Part shown: in pieces, positions 62,397 through 64,000 of the stretch
Numbering within the stretch: the stretch's first letter is position 1
How the letters are laid out: every line of letters starts with the position of its first letter
NCBI GenBank assembly: GCA_963728165.1
Contig: CAVSIY010000007.1
Span: 372,001-436,000 of the forward strand
Length of the DNA: 64,000 nucleotides
Direction: 5' to 3'
From: Hyphomicrobium_A sp963728165
Lineage (GTDB): Bacteria; Pseudomonadota; Alphaproteobacteria; Rhizobiales; Hyphomicrobiaceae
Translations under genes and position numbers: made by a program
The notes under the pieces: model-generated
What the model saw: only the letters and a program-made list of their open reading frames with translations
What the model was told of the DNA's origin: nothing
Database searches by the model: none

Positions 62397-63323
62397 ATGA
62401 ACATCTACCTGCCCATAGCCGAAATGTCCGTTAATGTTGCGGTGTTCCTGGGCATGGGCTGCGCAGTGGGCTTTCTGTCGGGGCTGTTCGGCGTGGGCGG
62501 CGGCTTTCTGCTGACGCCGCTCCTGATCTTCATGGGCATCCCGTCGGCCGTCGCCGTCGGCACCGGCTCGATGCCCATCCTGGCCTCGTCGGTGTCGGGC
62601 GCCATCGCCCAGTACCGGCGCAAGAACGTCGACGTGAAGATGGGCGTCGTGCTGGTGGTGGGCGGCGTCATCGGCTCGGTCGTGGGTGTGGGAATCGTGC
62701 GGATCCTGCGCCAGATCGGCCAGTTCGACCTCTTCGTATCGCTCAGCTACGTGACCTTCCTCGGCTCCGTCGGCGCCCTGATGCTGATCGAGAGCGTCGG
62801 CTCCATCCGCAAATCACGCTCGGGCCAGGCGGTGGGCTCGCGCAAGACGGGCCAGCACAGCTGGGTGCACGGCCTGCCCTTCAAGATGCGCTTCCACCGC
62901 TCCAAGCTCTACATCAGCGCCGTGCCGCCCGCCTTGATCGGGGCGTTCGTGGGCTTCATGGCGGCGTTGATGGGCGTCGGCGGCGGCTTCGTGATGGTGC
63001 CGGCCATGATCTACCTGCTGCGCGTGCCCACGAACGTGGTCATCGGCACCTCGCTCTTCCAGATCCTGTTCGTCATGGCCGCCACCACCATTCTGCAGGC
63101 CATCCAGAACAAGACCGTCGACGTGGTGCTGGCGCTGCTATTGATCCTGGGCGGGGTCATCGGGGCGCAGTTCGGCGTGGTCGCGGGCGGGCGCCTCAAG
63201 GGCGAGCAGCTTCGCTTTCTGCTGGCCGCGCTCGTGTTGCTCGTCTGCCTCCGGCTCGGCTGGGATCTCATCTCCCGCCCGGGCGAGATCTATTCCATCG
63301 GTCCGGTGCTGGGGGGCATCTGA
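62397..63323 (+). CDS. TauE/SafE (TSUP) family membrane transporter
   Basis: A 308-residue inner-membrane protein with about 8 helices in two related halves. Each half has the glycine motif: GFLSGLFGVGGGFLLTPLLIFMGI and GFMAALMGVGGGFVMVPAMIYLL. Family members export sulfite or organosulfur compounds or import sulfur. The pairing with a TIGR02186 protein directly downstream is a known alphaproteobacterial arrangement. ATG 62397 gives the normal N-terminus. Its stop overlaps the next gene's start (TGATG). Confidence 0.92.
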   Translation: MNIYLPIAEMSVNVAVFLGMGCAVGFLSGLFGVGGGFLLTPLLIFMGIPSAVAVGTGSMPILASSVSGAIAQYRRKNVDVKMGVVLVVGGVIGSVVGVGIVRILRQIGQFDLFVSLSYVTFLGSVGALMLIESVGSIRKSRSGQAVGSRKTGQHSWVHGLPFKMRFHRSKLYISAVPPALIGAFVGFMAALMGVGGGFVMVPAMIYLLRVPTNVVIGTSLFQILFVMAATTILQAIQNKTVDVVLALLLILGGVIGAQFGVVAGGRLKGEQLRFLLAALVLLVCLRLGWDLISRPGEIYSIGPVLGGI

Positions 63324-64000
63324 TGCGAGCAGCGGGCGCCAGACGAGCTTGGGTCGGCATCTTCGCAGGCATCTGCGTCCTTGCGGGCCTGGGGTCTGCC
63401 TTGGTGCAAGCGCGCGCGCAGGGCGCTGAGGTCGAGATTGCCGCCAAGAGGACCTTGCCCCCCGTGCGCATGGGCCCGCGGCGCCCGCCGCCGGCGCGCG
63501 CGCCGGCACTGGCGCCCAAGCCGCCGGTCGAGAGGGTCGAGGCCGACGTCTCGACCCGCAGCGTTGCGGTGACGACAGACTTCACCGGTCACGAGATCCT
63601 CGTGTTCGGCGCCATCGACAACAGTCAGCAGCCCGGCGACAAAGGCGGCTACTACGACGTCGTGGTGGTGGTCGAGGGCACGCCGTTGCCCGTCGTCGTG
63701 CGGCGCAAGAGCGACGTTGCCGGCGTGTGGATCAACACCTCCTCGGTCATCTTCGCCTCGGTGCCGAGCTACTATGCCATTGCTTCCACCAAACCCGTGG
63801 AGGAGGTCGCAGGCCCGCAGGTGCTGGAGCGGCATGCCATCGGCTTTGCCCACATCAAGATGACGCCGGCTCCGGGCTACCGCTGGAGCTACAACGATTA
63901 CGAGCTCGCAGCCTTCAAGGCGGCCCTCATCCGCTTAAAGCAGAAGGAAGGGCTCTACGTCGTGCAGTCGAAGGACGGCGTCACCTTCACCGGCCGCAGC
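63323..64000 (+). CDS. TIGR02186 family membrane protein (5' part, runs past window end)
   Basis: The first 226 codons of a protein whose end lies outside the window. It starts with an export signal (WVGIFAGICVLAGLGSALVQARA), has a Pro/Arg-rich linker (MGPRRPPPARAPALAPKPP) and continues into a beta-rich periplasmic domain (VTTDFTGHEILVFGAIDN, YYDVVVVVEGTPLPVVVRRK, VAGVWINTSSVIFASVPSYYAIAST). This pattern fits the TIGR02186 proteins encoded beside TauE/SafE transporters; the C-terminal membrane helix expected for the family is not yet reached. The start overlaps the transporter's stop by one base, so the two are translationally coupled. The Pro/Arg-rich insertion looks lineage-specific. Confidence 0.85.
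   Translation, partial: MRAAGARRAWVGIFAGICVLAGLGSALVQARAQGAEVEIAAKRTLPPVRMGPRRPPPARAPALAPKPPVERVEADVSTRSVAVTTDFTGHEILVFGAIDNSQQPGDKGGYYDVVVVVEGTPLPVVVRRKSDVAGVWINTSSVIFASVPSYYAIASTKPVEEVAGPQVLERHAIGFAHIKMTPAPGYRWSYNDYELAAFKAALIRLKQKEGLYVVQSKDGVTFTGRS

Overview
The window is high-GC (roughly two-thirds G+C) chromosomal DNA from an alphaproteobacterium, most likely a member of the Hyphomicrobiales (Rhizobiales) close to Hyphomicrobium. The signs are dnaX followed by ybaB, a def-fmt-truA block, the TauE/SafE plus TIGR02186 pair, a PodJ-like Sel1 protein, an orphan pqqC, and 'GTCATCCCGG...GGGACCC' type intergenic palindromes. I see no CRISPR array, transposase, integrase or coherent prophage. The assignment rests on gene content only.

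Layout. 1-11.4 kb: 3' end of an SDR gene, SRP RNA, dnaX, ybaB, a PEBP protein, a membrane histidine kinase, a secreted protein, a giant amino-acid-permease/GGDEF/EAL fusion on the minus strand, a small PepSY-like protein, and recR, separated here from its usual dnaX-ybaB partners. 11.4-16.7 kb: MATE exporter, membrane CapD/FlaA1-type nucleotide-sugar enzyme, GT4 glycosyltransferase, RimK-cluster retropepsin-like protein. 17-20.2 kb: small secreted acidic protein, def, fmt, small secreted protein, truA. 20.2-21.5 kb: gene-free stretch with palindromic repeats. 21.5-27 kb: frameshifted flavin monooxygenase, folE, pqqC, a second small acidic secreted protein, tRNA-Thr, tandem universal stress protein.

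27-41.5 kb is an exopolysaccharide/capsule locus. gmd and fcl make GDP-L-fucose. A WcaJ-type transferase starts the lipid-linked repeat and a Wzy/WaaL-type protein polymerises or ligates it. CpsB phosphatase, Wza lipoprotein and a Wzc/GumC tyrosine kinase handle length control and export. Unusual members are a DUF2793 fibre-like protein, a small FecR-like membrane protein, a J-domain protein and a TPR-like membrane protein with a possible carbohydrate-binding C-terminus. The 36.2-38.3 kb part carries about ten frameshifts in otherwise well-conserved reading frames. This looks like local sequence error more than decay, so wza and wzc are probably intact in the organism.

41.5-64 kb: divergent ammonium transporter with a small membrane partner, VanX-like dipeptidase, GT4 plus LpxH-like phosphoesterase, solute-binding protein, second FecR-like protein, HigA-like orphan, DUF3008, LigD (no Ku seen), stand-alone response regulator, polytopic membrane protein running into tRNA-Gly, radical SAM protein, MscL, two-subunit Na+/solute symporter (DUF4212 plus SSS), YjbQ, a coiled-coil secreted protein, PodJ-like Sel1 protein (one frameshift), TauE/SafE and the start of a TIGR02186 protein.

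The most novel-looking items are the APC-permease/HAMP/GGDEF/EAL fusion (6.8-10.0 kb), the paired FecR-like proteins ending in the same short tail, the two paralogous acidic secreted proteins, and the J-domain and fibre-like proteins embedded in the polysaccharide locus. All functions are read from motifs and context by eye; no database search was run.
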